Assembly: GCF_040802235.1 (NCBI RefSeq)
Contig: NC_133158.1
Coordinates: forward strand, 16,270,001-16,334,000
Source: Manis javanica
Taxonomy: Eukaryota; Chordata; Mammalia; Pholidota; Manidae
Reading direction: 5' to 3'
Length of the DNA stretch: 64,000 nucleotides
The stretch's first letter is position 1. Every line of letters begins with the position of its first letter. Made by a program: the position numbers and the translations under genes. Under the pieces are notes generated by a model, which was not told the origin of the DNA, did not search any database, and worked only from the letters and a program-made list of their open reading frames with translations. Below are positions 13,701-22,420 of this stretch, one piece after another.

Positions 13701-16700
13701 AAAATGGAATTTTCAAGGGTTAAAAAATAAAGAAGCTTAGAAGTTAAATGTAAAGTTCCACTGTAATTACAATACTTAATTAACTTGACTTAATTTACTC
13801 CATCCTTCAATCTCTTTAATATCTTCTGTGAAGATAAAGTAGAGGGTATATGCCTGGCAAAAACTTAATTTTATGTTTTCTACAAGCCTAACCTTATCTT
13901 GCATACTTAAGATTATTTGAGCACTTTGTCAGTATTCTAATCTACTAAAGAGAGAAAAAAAGTCCTTATATTTCCATATCTGATTCTTTGACAAGCAACC
14001 AGACACTTTCATGTAAGCCACTCAAACCCCTAAATGCTCATACTAAACTTCAGATGACCCTTTCCTCAGATCCGCATCTATGGCCTTACTTCCAGCCTTT
14101 ACCATCATTCCCAGGAAACCATTCCTAGATGCTGTCTGTATTTCATGTGTGTCTAAGGTAATTATCCTTCTTTGTTCCATTTCAATTGCTCTGTTTTCTC
14201 TCCTTAATTCTTCACTTTGTTTCTCCTTCTATGATAAGCTCAAACTGTCAGAACTTCACTGCCCCAGAGTCACCACTCAAATCTTGATTCCTAAGTCCCC
14301 ATTAGTATACCTTACTAGGGCCTAATAGCTCCTGTTCTCTTATGAGATAAACTGAAGGAAAAGAGCAGCATTCCATGTCTTCAGGTCACAGTCACCCCAA
14401 AAATCACATAAGCCTTTTGGAAATTCCGTTAAAAAAAAAAAATCAAAAAACGTATTTTTGCTCAGAAAACTACTTTCACCAGAGTACCCAAAACTTTCTT
14501 GCAAAATTTTACCTAAAAAGGGAGTGGTATTTATTTCTTAAATAAATTAGTGTTATCCTCACAGTAGATTTTAAAAATTATTAAGCTGCAGTTTACTCAA
14601 GTTCAAATGATTATCAAAATTTTAAACTAAGATATTAAAACTTACCTAAATAAAAACTGCCTATTTAGATTGGAAACATCTATAGTGTCCATGTCTATAA
14701 CATGAATTTGTCTAAAACCAGACAATGCCTGTGGGAATAAAAAAAATCCAATTAAGCAGAAGTTTCCTTACATGTGAAATTTTAAGACTTGTTTTCAATG
14801 GCATCATAAGTCTACATATGCTCAATAATAAATTCTGCATAATTGTATAATTAAAGAGCCTTACAAGGTGTTAAAATTCAGGGTTCTTGTAAAGGTCAAA
14901 AATCCGTTACTCAGTTTTAAACAGTCTATAGCCAAAAGGGAGCAACTTGAAATTTCTACAGTTGTTTAGAATCCCATAAGCTCATTTGTAATGTTTGGTG
15001 CTTTGCTGATGCTGCCAGACTGTTTTACTTTTCTTACTATTTAATAACTATATGTTATTGTTTCTCAGAATATTGTTAAAAGCAAGTCCTACAAGCTTTA
15101 TCTTAGTTTACGTAACATTAAGCATGCCACAAATCAGAAACAATTATTACAAGATACATATTATAAACATACACATGTATATGTACATACACAAGGATTA
15201 TCTTCAAACTGCACATACACAAGGATTACCTTTAAAGTACTAAATCAAGAACAAGCAATAAAAAAAAAAAACTGCACATACACAAGGATTATCTTTAAAG
15301 TACTAAATCAAGAACAAGCAATAAAAAAAATAAAAATAAAAATAAAAAAAAAACACCACACTTGTGTTTCAGTGATAATGCCATATATTCTAACAGTATA
15401 ACCACTGTTCAAATTTACCAGCAGAAGCAAAGACTGAAAAAGTAAGTTTCAGTAATTAATTATGCTTTTCTGGTCTTGGTCAGTTTACTTAAGTCAACAA
15501 ATTAAGGCCCCTGTCAATAGTTTCCCCATTTTTGTACCCCTCCTTAAGGCAAGAGATCCTCAAAAGAACTGTCTGTATTTGCCTTCTCTAAGTCCTGTCT
15601 TGTGCTTATTCTAAACCAACTTTCCCTGTCAGCACTCCACGGAAACAGCGCTTGTCAGGGTCACCAGCGCCTCCATGTAGCTTCTCCAGTGACCATTCCC
15701 AGTTTCTCTGACCTTACCCACCTGAAGTATCTGGCACGGTGTGGATCAATTCCTCCTCCTGAAAATATATTCTAACCTTAGTCATCACACTCACGAGAAA
15801 TTTGAACACTTTTTAAAAATTGGCTTCTGGTCCACCACACTCAGGAAGGAGTTTCACCCCTGCTTTACTGGCCAGAATTTGGAGCGCCCTCGTGCTGGCT
15901 TAGGTCTGGTGCTCCCAATCTTAGACAAAGCCTGATCTGACAGACATCTCAAACTGAACAATTCCCAACACCAAACTCAATCATCCTTGCTTACCAACAC
16001 CACCAACTGTTCTTTTCCCAGTCTCCTCGTTTCAGTAAATGCTACCTCCATCTCTCTCTTTCCAGTTGCTAAGCAAAAACCTTGTTGTGTCATCCTTGAC
16101 TCCTACAACCAATCCATTAGCAAATTCTGCTGGCTCCATCTTCAAAACATATCCAGAATCTGACTGCCTCCCACCGCCTCCAACGTCATTGTCATCTCCT
16201 GCCTAGATGACTGCAACAACCTTCTAACTAGCCTCTCAGTTTCCTCCTCTGGTCTTCCTCAGCTCCTTTCTCAGTACATCAACCACAGAGATCCAGGTTA
16301 AAAGCCAGATCAAGTGAACTCACCCACTTAATTCCCTGCAGTGACTTCCTGACTTGGAATAAAAGGTAAAGGTCTTACAGGAGCCTCTAAAGCCTTTGTG
16401 ACAATCACTCCGAGCTCCTCCATCTTCCATCGCCTTTCTGATATCCTCTTGGAAAATGCTCCCCTTATCCATCTCTGCTTGAGCTATAATGATCTCCTTG
16501 TCCTGGATCGTGTCAAGCTCCCACTTCACGGCTTTTGCACCTGCTAAGTGACTGATCCTCAGATCTTATCTCCAATTACTTGACATGTAAAATTAGTATA
16601 TATCACGTTTTCAAATAACAACTTCAAAATGGACAAATCTAAGCACTGGGGGATTTCTACATACAATGCCTACGAAAACCACTGCCCATCCCCCTTAGTC

Positions 16701-19700
16701 GTTCTCCTGTAGAACTCTTTGGCACTGCAAGAGTATTTATGTCTGATAAGGTACTATCGTTTTGGTTCCCCATGTCACACATACTGCTCTTTATTCTGTG
16801 TGAGACGTGTCTCCTCAACGAGACTTCTAATTTATTAAGGGCATAGTACCGTGATGACCTACAATACCCACAGAACCCAGCACAGCACTGAGTACCACAG
16901 AGCTTCTTAAGTTTTTGCAGTTTCACTAGGAGTGACTTCAGCATTTCCTGGCAAAATTAACGTAGCTGTTTATATTTAAAGTTTAGCTCCATAGCCGACT
17001 TTTTGGGCCCTTCATTCGGCCCTTACCTGCCTCATTTTCAAAGGAGTCCACTCTAGCATTTCCACCTTTCTACACACCAATAAGAAGGCTAGTATACCAC
17101 AGCTCTGAATCAATTCTTTCCCTACCCATTTTTGTTAAACTGATAGCCTTGTAAAAAAACTACTTCATTATCAAAAATCAATGAAACTAATTAAATAACA
17201 AATTATGGATTTCAACCAGTACATGGAAATAGCTTCACTAAACCCACCCTCTCTTAAGTCTCAGTAAAAACTAACAAAAACATTTAGCTCCAATTTTATG
17301 GGTCTCTACCACAAGGGCATCAAAGATTACTGTCAAATTAGGTCATCTAATGACCTAATGGTTCAGTGAACATAGCACTTGACTATGAATTAGTGACCTG
17401 TATTAGAGTCCAGGCATGATCACTATAATTCAGAAAGACTTGGTCAAGTCATCTAACTTCTCTGAACTTCAGTATCCCCCCTATAAGAAATGAGACAATG
17501 TCCTATCCACCTAACTGGGCTGTTCTGAGAAACATATGAAATAATAAATTCTTCAAAATTTCACATTAAAATATGAAATTAATGAGTGCTTTACAAGAGG
17601 AAGCACAAAGATTTGTTTGATAAAAAGCAGAGAAGAAAACAGAAGAATGTCCACCAATGACTTTATAGTCGAGGACTTCAGAATTTAAAAGGTTCATCTT
17701 CACTTTAATCATGGTCTGGAATTTGACCTGCTAACTTTAACAAACAAAAGCTCAGGAGAAAAAGTTAACAATCATAATGAATAAACTCCCTTATATGACA
17801 GAAAAGGAAAAAGGTTTAATTGTCACCAAGAAGAAAAATACATATTTAATATATATATATATACACAGACACACACACACACATATATGTATATATTACC
17901 AGATTTTTCAGGAGCTCACATCCTAGGCCGCCAGCTCCAATCACTAGAACTTTACATGTATCTAACAAAAACTGGAGAGACTGTAAAGAACGAAAAGGCT
18001 TATTAAAATATGGTTGATAAAAAATATAAGTAACCATCAATAAAGCAACAAGGCATAGTTTCTGATGCTTCCATGAAAAATTAAATTGAGGATAAGAGAT
18101 TCTGTATTTAATAAATTATTTTAAATTTAGGAACAAGATAGAACCAGAAATTCTATAACCTGAATGATTTCAGGGAGTCAATTTTAGTGTTTTTAAATTC
18201 ACTTTTATTATATGGAATTAAAGGGCTATTTCTAACAAGAAAAACTATGCCTACTTAAAAGTTAACTAATTTTTTTTAACTTTGAAAGGGGACAGAAATC
18301 ATCAAATTCAGTTATTTAACTTCCTAAAGACAGAAAAATGTAAATATCTTTAGAACAGAGAAGCAAGCCCCGCACAAGATGGTTAAAGGTCTTAAAAAAG
18401 GTAAAAACAGCAATAGCTGCTTTCAAATACAGTGAGTGAAACTCACAAAACGTGGTATGACAGAATAGATAAAACTCTTAGAAAAACGCATATGAGCAGA
18501 AATACAATTTAAAACAATCAAAACAGAAGTATCTTAAATAATCAAGCCAAAAAAAAAAATATTGAGAAGCACAAGAAATACAGAATACTATCAATTCTGT
18601 CCAAGATTAAAAGAGAGAAAATTTATCCAGATGAGACACTGAGTCAAATCCAAGAGTCTGCACCTTAATTTTAGGAGTAGTATTTCTATTTTGAAACATC
18701 TCTTTACAAATACAAAAGGATATAAAAATGTACTACAAAGAGTACTTTTTACTAACTCGAAATAAAAAAGAGGTCATATCTAATTGAATGGTTAAGTAAG
18801 ACACTACCAGTCCAAAATTCTATTCCTCTATTAAAAAGCAGTCACATAATTTTTAACATGCAATTAATTATATTCAATTCTAAGTAAAGATGCTCATTTC
18901 AACAAAAATTCAAAATTTAAACAAGCACATCTATATTCCTATCAAAACTAATTTCTCACAGCAAGGCTAAAAATGGAGTGTTTCTCAGAAGTCACTGCAA
19001 ACTAGAATTTTAAGTGAAGTATAACTTAGAATTTTAAATGAGGTTATGAAGTTATTTTCCTCTTGAAAAAGTTCAACATAGTACATGAGAAATGTAAAAA
19101 TGGCTCAAATATTAGTCATTCAAATAAAATCGACTGCAAGTATCAATTTAGTATTTCAAGATAACTTACACAGCTGTATTAGTATTTTTATTATAAGAGC
19201 AAATTAAAAAGGAAGAATTTTATTATTTTTGAAACATAAAACTATTAGAGGAGTTACTTAAAAATAAATGTTTCTCACTTCAGTGCTTGGTTCGAAATCA
19301 GGGTGTGTGAAGGGTCCAGATCGCTCGAGGAACTTCTTTACATGGTTCCAGCGACCTTCCCAGTCTCCAGTGTCCCCACACCCACCATCAACAGCCATTC
19401 TGCACAGAACACAGTAAATTCAACTGCAAAGATCAATATGAAAGAGCCACCCCTACAACGATTATGGTTTCCCCAAATGAAAAGGTAACCACACGAGATG
19501 CTCAAATAAAATGGGAAATATTCATAATGTGATTATGCTTATGCTTTTAATTTCATTCTCTTGCCTCTTGTATAGTTTGAAGTTAAAAACTGCATGTGTT
19601 TGATGAAATCAGTCAGTCTACATGTTTCTGGGTTCCTATAGCAACTCAAGATAAAATTTGGAAATACTGGTCAATTGGTTAGAAAGAGGGTTTCCTACAT

Positions 19701-21380
19701 TTGGAATTTACAAAATATCACTGCAATCTTCCCCATCTGTTCTATCAACACACTTGGATCAGGAAATATCAGTTACAGGAAGAAAAAAACAAAAAGCTCC
19801 ACTTTCAGAACTGGCTGTTTCAAATCTCAATACAGCTCATGAGTCCAAGATTGAAAGGTGTGAAAGATTATTTTTGATGAGAGGAACTTTCACACATTTT
19901 CTCTGAGAGGTCCCAATTTCCAAAAAACAGAATCTCTTAATGCTGTGAGGTGGTTTTTGTTGCCACTAAACAAAGTTTTAGGTTACAAAACCACACATAG
20001 GAATTATCATTTAGAAATCGTTTACACAACTGAATAAGGAGGGATACCTCTAACAAAAATGCAACTTCTACTCAGTTCAAGATTCATGTTTGGTTGTGAT
20101 TATTTTTAATTTCAAATTTCCTTTAACTCCACAATTTCTACCTCCCGATACATTAGTAACATCCACTTTTCACAAAAGAGACAAGGAAGCTTTTGATGTC
20201 ACAGCTGGGTTGCTTCCACAATTAACACTGGGACCTTGAGCAGATTACTCAATAGTCATAAACCTCATGTGCAGGTTGAATATGGCTACTTCTAAAGTCA
20301 GTTTGAGGATTAAGAGATAATCCAGAGACCTTAGCATACTACTTTGCATATAGTTAAGTTTTCAAACTTTAACTGTTATTTTGAGCAAAAGAGGGAAGGA
20401 AATCAGATGGGAAGGAATGTGAAATGAAGCTTGTCACTGCAGTCCTCTTGCAATTTAAACTTTCTGAGGGAGATCTCTGACTCTAAAGCACTGCTACTGG
20501 GAATTGGCAGAGAAATTACTAACGCACCACACCCACTGCTTGAGAACTGTCTTCCCCTCCTTCGCAGACAGGAGGAAAAAGTATGTGGCATTAGCCAGGT
20601 CGGAAAACACTGTTTTAAATCTGTCACCCCACAAAACTAAGCATCTGATAAATCGCGTGTGTAATAATGAGGTAAATAAGCTCTTCAGAGTCAACACTCT
20701 CCTTTAAGAGCCAATGCAAAAATGACTGAAGTGCTTAGTACAGTATCTGATAAAGTTCTCATAAATAGTTTACAATTAATGCCGAAAGGCCAAAATCGGC
20801 CCAGTGTCCGTTTCGTGTGTGTAGGATTCCCTTTTCACAAGGTCGCGGCTCTGACAATTTGGAATGGAGGAGGGGGCGCCAGGGTCCTTCGGCAAGACCG
20901 TCAGGTCAAGCACCACCTGCCGTGTGGACCGCGGGCCCGGCGCGCGCCGAGAGACCGGGAGCGGCCCGCCGGGCCCCTGGGGCTGCGGCACGGGGGTCGG
21001 GGGATGAGGCCGCGCGGCCTGCGCTCCGGGTGCCCCCCTCCCAGCCCCCCGGGCCCGCTGCGGCTGGTCCCCTACGCCTGGGGTCGGGGAGGCGGGGGTC
21101 CCCGGAGAGAGCCCCGGCCTCCCGGCAGCACTAACTTCTCAGCCAGCAGCTCCTCTATTCTCCTTCTTTTCTTCTCCCTAAAAGAAAGAGAGAATAAAAG
21201 AAGGGTCAGCATCACGCTACACATTGGGCACCGCGAGGGGATGGGGGGCGAGGGACGGGGCGGGAGGCAGTGGGGGACCTCAGGTGGCGGCGGCGACCGC
21301 CCACGGCCGCGCGCTCCCACCACCAGCCCGGCCCGGCGCGTCTGGGGACCGACTACTTACGGCTCCTCGCCATCCGCCAT
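1646..21380 (-). CDS. UBA3: UBA3, catalytic subunit of the NEDD8-activating enzyme (E1), 18 coding exons
   Basis: UBA3 pairs with NAE1. The heterodimer adenylates NEDD8, carries it as a thioester and passes it to the E2 UBE2M/UBE2F for cullin neddylation. Coding exons from 5' to 3' on the minus strand: 21380-21361, 21177-21136, 19399-19279, 17980-17900, 14728-14646, 12084-12004, 8740-8697, 8365-8301, 8000-7845, 7027-6925, 6786-6673, 3659-3606, 3031-2995, 2909-2828, 2481-2381, 2272-2209, 2119-2065, 1734-1646. All junctions are GT..AG and phases join without a break into 463 codons, the usual mammalian length. Visible landmarks: nucleotide-binding GAGGLG at residues 76-81, D100/D102, R111, K124, D167, catalytic Cys237 in NFPMC, zinc CxxC pairs at 220/223 and 364/367, and a C-terminal ubiquitin-fold domain that recruits the E2. 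The start ATG at 21380 has A at -3 and G at +4. Nothing is truncated or frameshifted. Confidence 0.98.
2065..2119 (-). CDS. UBA3: UBA3 coding exon 17 (residues 417-435)
   Basis: Encodes [18 protein letters not shown] plus the first base of Glu435. Acceptor TTTCTAG, donor GTATTT. Confidence 0.95.
2209..2272 (-). CDS. UBA3: UBA3 coding exon 16 (residues 395-416)
   Basis: Encodes [20 protein letters not shown] plus Gln, inside the ubiquitin-fold domain that binds the NEDD8 E2. Donor GTGATC. Confidence 0.95.
2381..2481 (-). CDS. UBA3: UBA3 coding exon 15 (residues 362-395), second zinc CxxC
   Basis: Begins [10 protein letters not shown]. Cys364 and Cys367 complete the zinc site with Cys220/Cys223. 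The ubiquitin-fold domain starts here with [14 protein letters not shown]. Confidence 0.96.
2828..2909 (-). CDS. UBA3: UBA3 coding exon 14 (residues 334-361)
   Basis: Encodes [20 protein letters not shown] and TFEAERK. The donor GTTGGT is weak. Residues and phase fit both neighbouring exons. Confidence 0.95.
2995..3031 (-). CDS. UBA3: UBA3 coding exon 13, 37-base microexon (residues 322-334)
   Basis: Encodes [12 protein letters not shown] between a long pyrimidine-tract acceptor and a GTAATG donor. Skipping it would shift the frame. Confidence 0.94.
3606..3659 (-). CDS. UBA3: UBA3 coding exon 12 (residues 304-321)
   Basis: Encodes [17 protein letters not shown], the conserved E1 segment where the chain returns to the adenylation domain. 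Acceptor TTTTTCAG, donor GTGAG. Confidence 0.96.
3660..6672 (-). other. UBA3: UBA3 intron 11, holding an old L2 fragment
   Basis: 3.0 kb between exons 11 and 12 with no further exon-like sequence. The recognisable content is an L2-like LINE remnant from about 4955 to 5640. The rest is AT-rich unique sequence. Confidence 0.7.
4955..5640 (-). repeat. Ancient L2-like LINE fragment
   Basis: Reads in reverse orientation as the L2 3' region: a diverged stretch resembling the 'gcactgttctaagtgctg' end, followed by segments matching the 'gggaaagagcattt..cagcaaggggagaggc' and 'gtgttc..ggaac' blocks. Heavily diverged and broken by small indels, as expected for L2. Confidence 0.65.
6673..6786 (-). CDS. 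UBA3: UBA3 coding exon 11 (residues 266-303)
   Basis: Encodes [20 protein letters not shown] and then [17 protein letters not shown], part of the catalytic cysteine domain. Acceptor TAACAG, donor GTAAG. A 3.0 kb intron follows. Confidence 0.96.
6925..7027 (-). CDS. UBA3: UBA3 coding exon 10 (residues 232-265), catalytic cysteine
   Basis: Begins [10 protein letters not shown]. Cys237 is the residue that forms the NEDD8 thioester. The exon continues through [20 protein letters not shown] into the catalytic cysteine domain. Confidence 0.97.
7845..8000 (-). CDS. UBA3: UBA3 coding exon 9 (residues 180-231)
   Basis: The longest coding exon, 52 whole codons. It contains [20 protein letters not shown] and the first zinc CxxC pair (Cys220, Cys223), and leads up to the catalytic loop. 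Confidence 0.96.
8301..8365 (-). CDS. UBA3: UBA3 coding exon 8 (residues 158-179)
   Basis: Encodes [20 protein letters not shown] followed by Leu. Asp167 of the CGLD motif is a conserved nucleotide contact. Acceptor TTGTAG, donor GTAAGG. Confidence 0.96.
8697..8740 (-). CDS. UBA3: UBA3 coding exon 7 (residues 143-158)
   Basis: A 44-base exon encoding [14 protein letters not shown] between a CATTTAG acceptor and a GTAAGT donor. It joins in phase to the split codons on both sides. Confidence 0.95.
8885..9095 (+). repeat. L2-like LINE fragment
   Basis: Text resembling the L2 3' part in sense orientation (cactcctcccctaaccactt, then a CTGCTTCAG/exact-count tail with 'gggaaagcagaatgtgtctt'). Diverged; boundaries approximate. 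Confidence 0.45.
9150..9222 (+). repeat. Short L1 3'-end fragment with A tail
   Basis: The segment 'acaccttaaatttatgcaa' followed by a short ATATACTT block and an A-run is the usual ending of mammalian L1 3' tails. Only about 70 bp remain. Confidence 0.45.
9932..11665 (-). mobile_element. 5'-truncated L1 retrotransposon (3' UTR plus end of ORF2)
   Basis: On the plus strand it begins with a T-run (the reverse of the poly-A tail) at about 9937. Then comes the reverse of an L1 3' UTR (gcacaggaagttgcaaag, ggttacatcttatttattg, gaatgttatataaatagaat), then the reverse of ORF2 (gttgagttttgagagttctt, gatctatgtctctttggca, tttggggagatgggatatct). Many stops and indels break ORF2, so the copy is dead. 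It lies in UBA3 intron 6 in the same direction as UBA3. The several 60-100 codon plus-strand reading frames across it are reverse-strand shadows. Confidence 0.88.
12004..12084 (-). CDS. UBA3: UBA3 coding exon 6 (residues 116-143)
   Basis: Begins [20 protein letters not shown] and includes the ATP-contacting Lys124. The donor is GTATCC, a less common but valid GT site. Frame and residue content fix it against exon 7. Confidence 0.94.
12785..12975 (+). repeat. L2-like LINE fragment
   Basis: Resembles the L2 3' end in sense orientation: 'ggactacgaacacctggaag', then a Thr/Leu-like 'atctctttgtattccttca' block and an 'aagcacagagtaaacattttt' tail followed by AATAAATG. Confidence 0.5.
13430..13560 (+). 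repeat. MIR SINE, 3' half
   Basis: 'gagggttgctctgagattaa' with 'atgaggtactataaag', then a 'ctgagcactgaacaaatatt' tail, matches the central and 3' parts of MIR. The tRNA-like head is missing. Confidence 0.55.
14646..14728 (-). CDS. UBA3: UBA3 coding exon 5 (residues 89-116)
   Basis: Encodes [20 protein letters not shown] then LNRQFLF. It carries the Asp pair at 100/102 and Arg111, which take part in ATP/Mg and acyl-adenylate binding in E1 adenylation domains. Donor GTAAG. Confidence 0.96.
15182..15330. repeat. Tandem duplication, 63-base unit, plus partial third copy
   Basis: A unit starting TGCACATACACAAGGATTA occurs at 15210-15272 and again from 15273 to 15330. It differs at one position near the start and in the length of the A-run. 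A shorter copy with TGTACATACACAAGG begins at 15182. Each full unit contains AAAGTACTAAATCAAGAACA and ends in an A-run. The near identity suggests a recent local duplication. Confidence 0.85.
15985..16930 (+). repeat. Long L2-like LINE fragment
   Basis: Shows a series of L2 3'-region blocks in sense orientation: 'tccttgactcctacaaccaa', 'cctagatgactgcaacaacc', 'gtgacttcctgacttggaat', 'ctcacccacttaattccctg', then 'cacggcttttgcacctgct' and the terminal 'aagggcatagtaccgtgatg / cacagaacccagcacagcac' part. Minus-strand reading frames here (16320-16529, 16657-16944) are shadows of it. Confidence 0.65.
17350..17560 (+). repeat. MIR SINE
   Basis: Starts 'taatggttcagtgaacatag', has a diverged tRNA-derived head, 'cttggtcaagtcatctaact', 'ctctgaacttcagtatcccc', and 'gggctgttctgagaaacat'. 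This is the standard MIR order. Confidence 0.7.
17850..17898. repeat. TA/CA microsatellite beside UBA3 exon 4
   Basis: (TA)n, then CACAGACACACACACACACA, then ATATATGTATATATTA. On the transcribed (minus) strand this is a UG-rich tract flanked by UA, starting within about ten bases of the exon 4 donor. Confidence 0.9.
17900..17980 (-). CDS. UBA3: UBA3 coding exon 4 (residues 62-88), nucleotide-binding loop
   Basis: Encodes 27 whole codons with [17 protein letters not shown], the Rossmann-type ATP-binding loop of E1 enzymes. Acceptor TTTACAG, donor GTAATA. The intron immediately downstream begins with a TG/TA repeat. Confidence 0.97.
17981..19278 (-). other. UBA3: UBA3 intron 3
   Basis: 1.3 kb of AT-rich sequence. 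A short imperfect duplication (tagaattttaagtgaagtat / tagaattttaaatgaggtta) is present near 19000-19045. I recognise no exon or classified repeat. Confidence 0.55.
19279..19399 (-). CDS. UBA3: UBA3 coding exon 3 (residues 21-61)
   Basis: Runs from Met22 to Glu61 and includes [20 protein letters not shown]. Acceptor TGCAG, donor GTGAGA. The reading frame closes on a whole codon at the 3' junction. Confidence 0.96.
19400..21135 (-). other. UBA3: UBA3 intron 2
   Basis: 1.7 kb. Ordinary AT-rich sequence up to about 20850, then it enters the CpG island. No exon or clear repeat was recognised. Reading frames at 20403-20707 on both strands overlap each other and have no supporting signals. Confidence 0.55.
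21136..21177 (-). CDS. UBA3: UBA3 coding exon 2, 42-base microexon (residues 7-21)
   Basis: Encodes a lysine/arginine stretch followed by an acidic helix ([14 protein letters not shown]). The acceptor is CTTTTAG. The donor, AA followed by GTTAGT, is weaker than consensus. Length is a multiple of three, and both flanking joins use the same phase, so skipping keeps the frame. The shorter UBA3 isoform known in human lacks these 14 residues. Confidence 0.93.
21361..21380 (-). CDS. UBA3: UBA3 coding exon 1 (residues 1-6 and part of 7)
   Basis: Encodes MADGEE plus two bases of Pro7. It ends at a GTAAGT donor (21360-21355). The exon lies inside the CpG island, and intron 1 is only 183 bp. Confidence 0.95.
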
Positions 21381-22164
21381 ATTGTTCTCCGCCTCTTCCC
21401 AGGTGCCCCCACTGCGGGCGGGGCGAGGGGGCAGGGAGAGGGCGGGGCGAGGGGCAGGACCGGCGGGGTGGGGCGGGGCGAGACTCCCGTGGGCTTTACA
21501 GCCTGCCCTTGTCATTACAATCTCGATTAACTACACTTAGGTAAATTTTATATAGGGTATAATGTTATGCTGCGTGAAAATACAGACGTAATACATTATA
21601 TGTTTATGCAATTTTTATGTCCGTAAATAACCATAGAAAATGGTGTATTCTATGGAAAAAGTCTTTGGAACAGCAACCCCAATATGCCAGAGATCCCCTC
21701 TGAGGCAAACCGTTACTTTCTACTTTTCAGCACGGTCCCAACATCTTTGCATAAAGGTATGCACTTTAAGGACATCATTTATCTGAATCAGTTTGTAGCG
21801 ATTGGATGGGGAGATTGTTATTGTTTTCCTTTGTGACTGTCAATACAAAAATTTTAGTGTCAGATAACAAATTCAGTGGTATTGGAACTAAACTGAAAGA
21901 TGCTTTTTTTCCTGGTGAAAAAATGTATATTAGAAGAAAATCACATAGAAAAACACAAAAATTAAAGAATAACTTAGAACATCCATAGTTTCATCATCTA
22001 TAGACATAAATAAATTATGATAAAATTTTGGACCATTTTCTTCCAGAGTCAGAAATAAATAGATGGATGTGTGTGGTTCTGTGTGTGTGTGTGGATGACT
22101 GGATACAGAAATGTAACCATGCTCAAAATATGTATACAAATATTTCATTCTTGGAATGAGACAA

Positions 22165-22300
22165 GACTGAAATTTAGAGTCAGAACAGTTTAAATCCTGA
22201 CCTTTCCACTTAATAGCTACTTTAGGCACTTGCACACTTCTGTGTCTTCATTTGTAAAATATTTACCTCATAAAACTTTTTGAGAAGTAAATGAAATACA
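22165..22300 (+). repeat. MIR SINE fragment
   Basis: 'agtttaaatcctgacctttc', 'cacttaatagctactttag', 'tgtgtcttcatttgtaaaat' and 'gagaagtaaatgaaatacac' follow the MIR order. Confidence 0.65.
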
Positions 22301-22311
22301 CGGCAGTTCTC

Positions 22312-22420
22312 AAAACATAGTCCCTGATCAGCCTTACTAGCATCACTCAGGGAACTTGTTACAAATGCATATTGTCAAAGCCCTGGATGAGTCTGCAAAA
22401 TAAAGCTTAAGAACCACTAA
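22312..22420. repeat. MER5-like hAT DNA transposon
   Basis: Begins 'gttctcaaaacatagtccct', has 'catcactcagggaacttgtt', and ends 'cttaagaaccacta', the inverse of its start. These are the terminal inverted repeats of the MER5/Charlie non-autonomous family. Confidence 0.65.

Larger units (their letters stand above)
12085..14645 (-). other. UBA3: UBA3 intron 5
   Basis: 2.56 kb. A small tandem duplication lies at 12254-12312, an L2-like fragment at about 12785-12975 and a MIR 3' half at about 13430-13560. No additional exon was recognised. Confidence 0.65.
14729..17899 (-). other. UBA3: UBA3 intron 4
   Basis: 3.17 kb. It holds a 63-bp tandem duplication (15182-15330), an L2 fragment (about 15985-16930), a MIR (about 17350-17560) and, next to the exon 4 donor, a TG/TA microsatellite. 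No extra exon found. Confidence 0.7.
20860..21490. promoter_or_regulatory. UBA3: CpG island and promoter of UBA3
   Basis: About 630 bp very rich in C+G with many CpG, covering intron 1, exons 1-2 and the upstream flank. Just upstream of exon 1 there are repeated GC boxes (GGGCGG / GGGGCG at about 21416-21482), typical Sp1 sites, and no TATA box. The transcription start is inferred at about 21390-21420 from the short space between ATG and GC boxes. A 272-codon plus-strand reading frame (20722-21540) and its shadows arise only from the base composition. Confidence 0.85.

Noticed and set aside
20722-21540. 272-codon plus-strand reading frame across the UBA3 CpG island
   Set aside because: Composition artefact. 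It runs antisense through UBA3 exons 1-2, is dominated by Gly/Arg/Pro, and has no family match or splice support.
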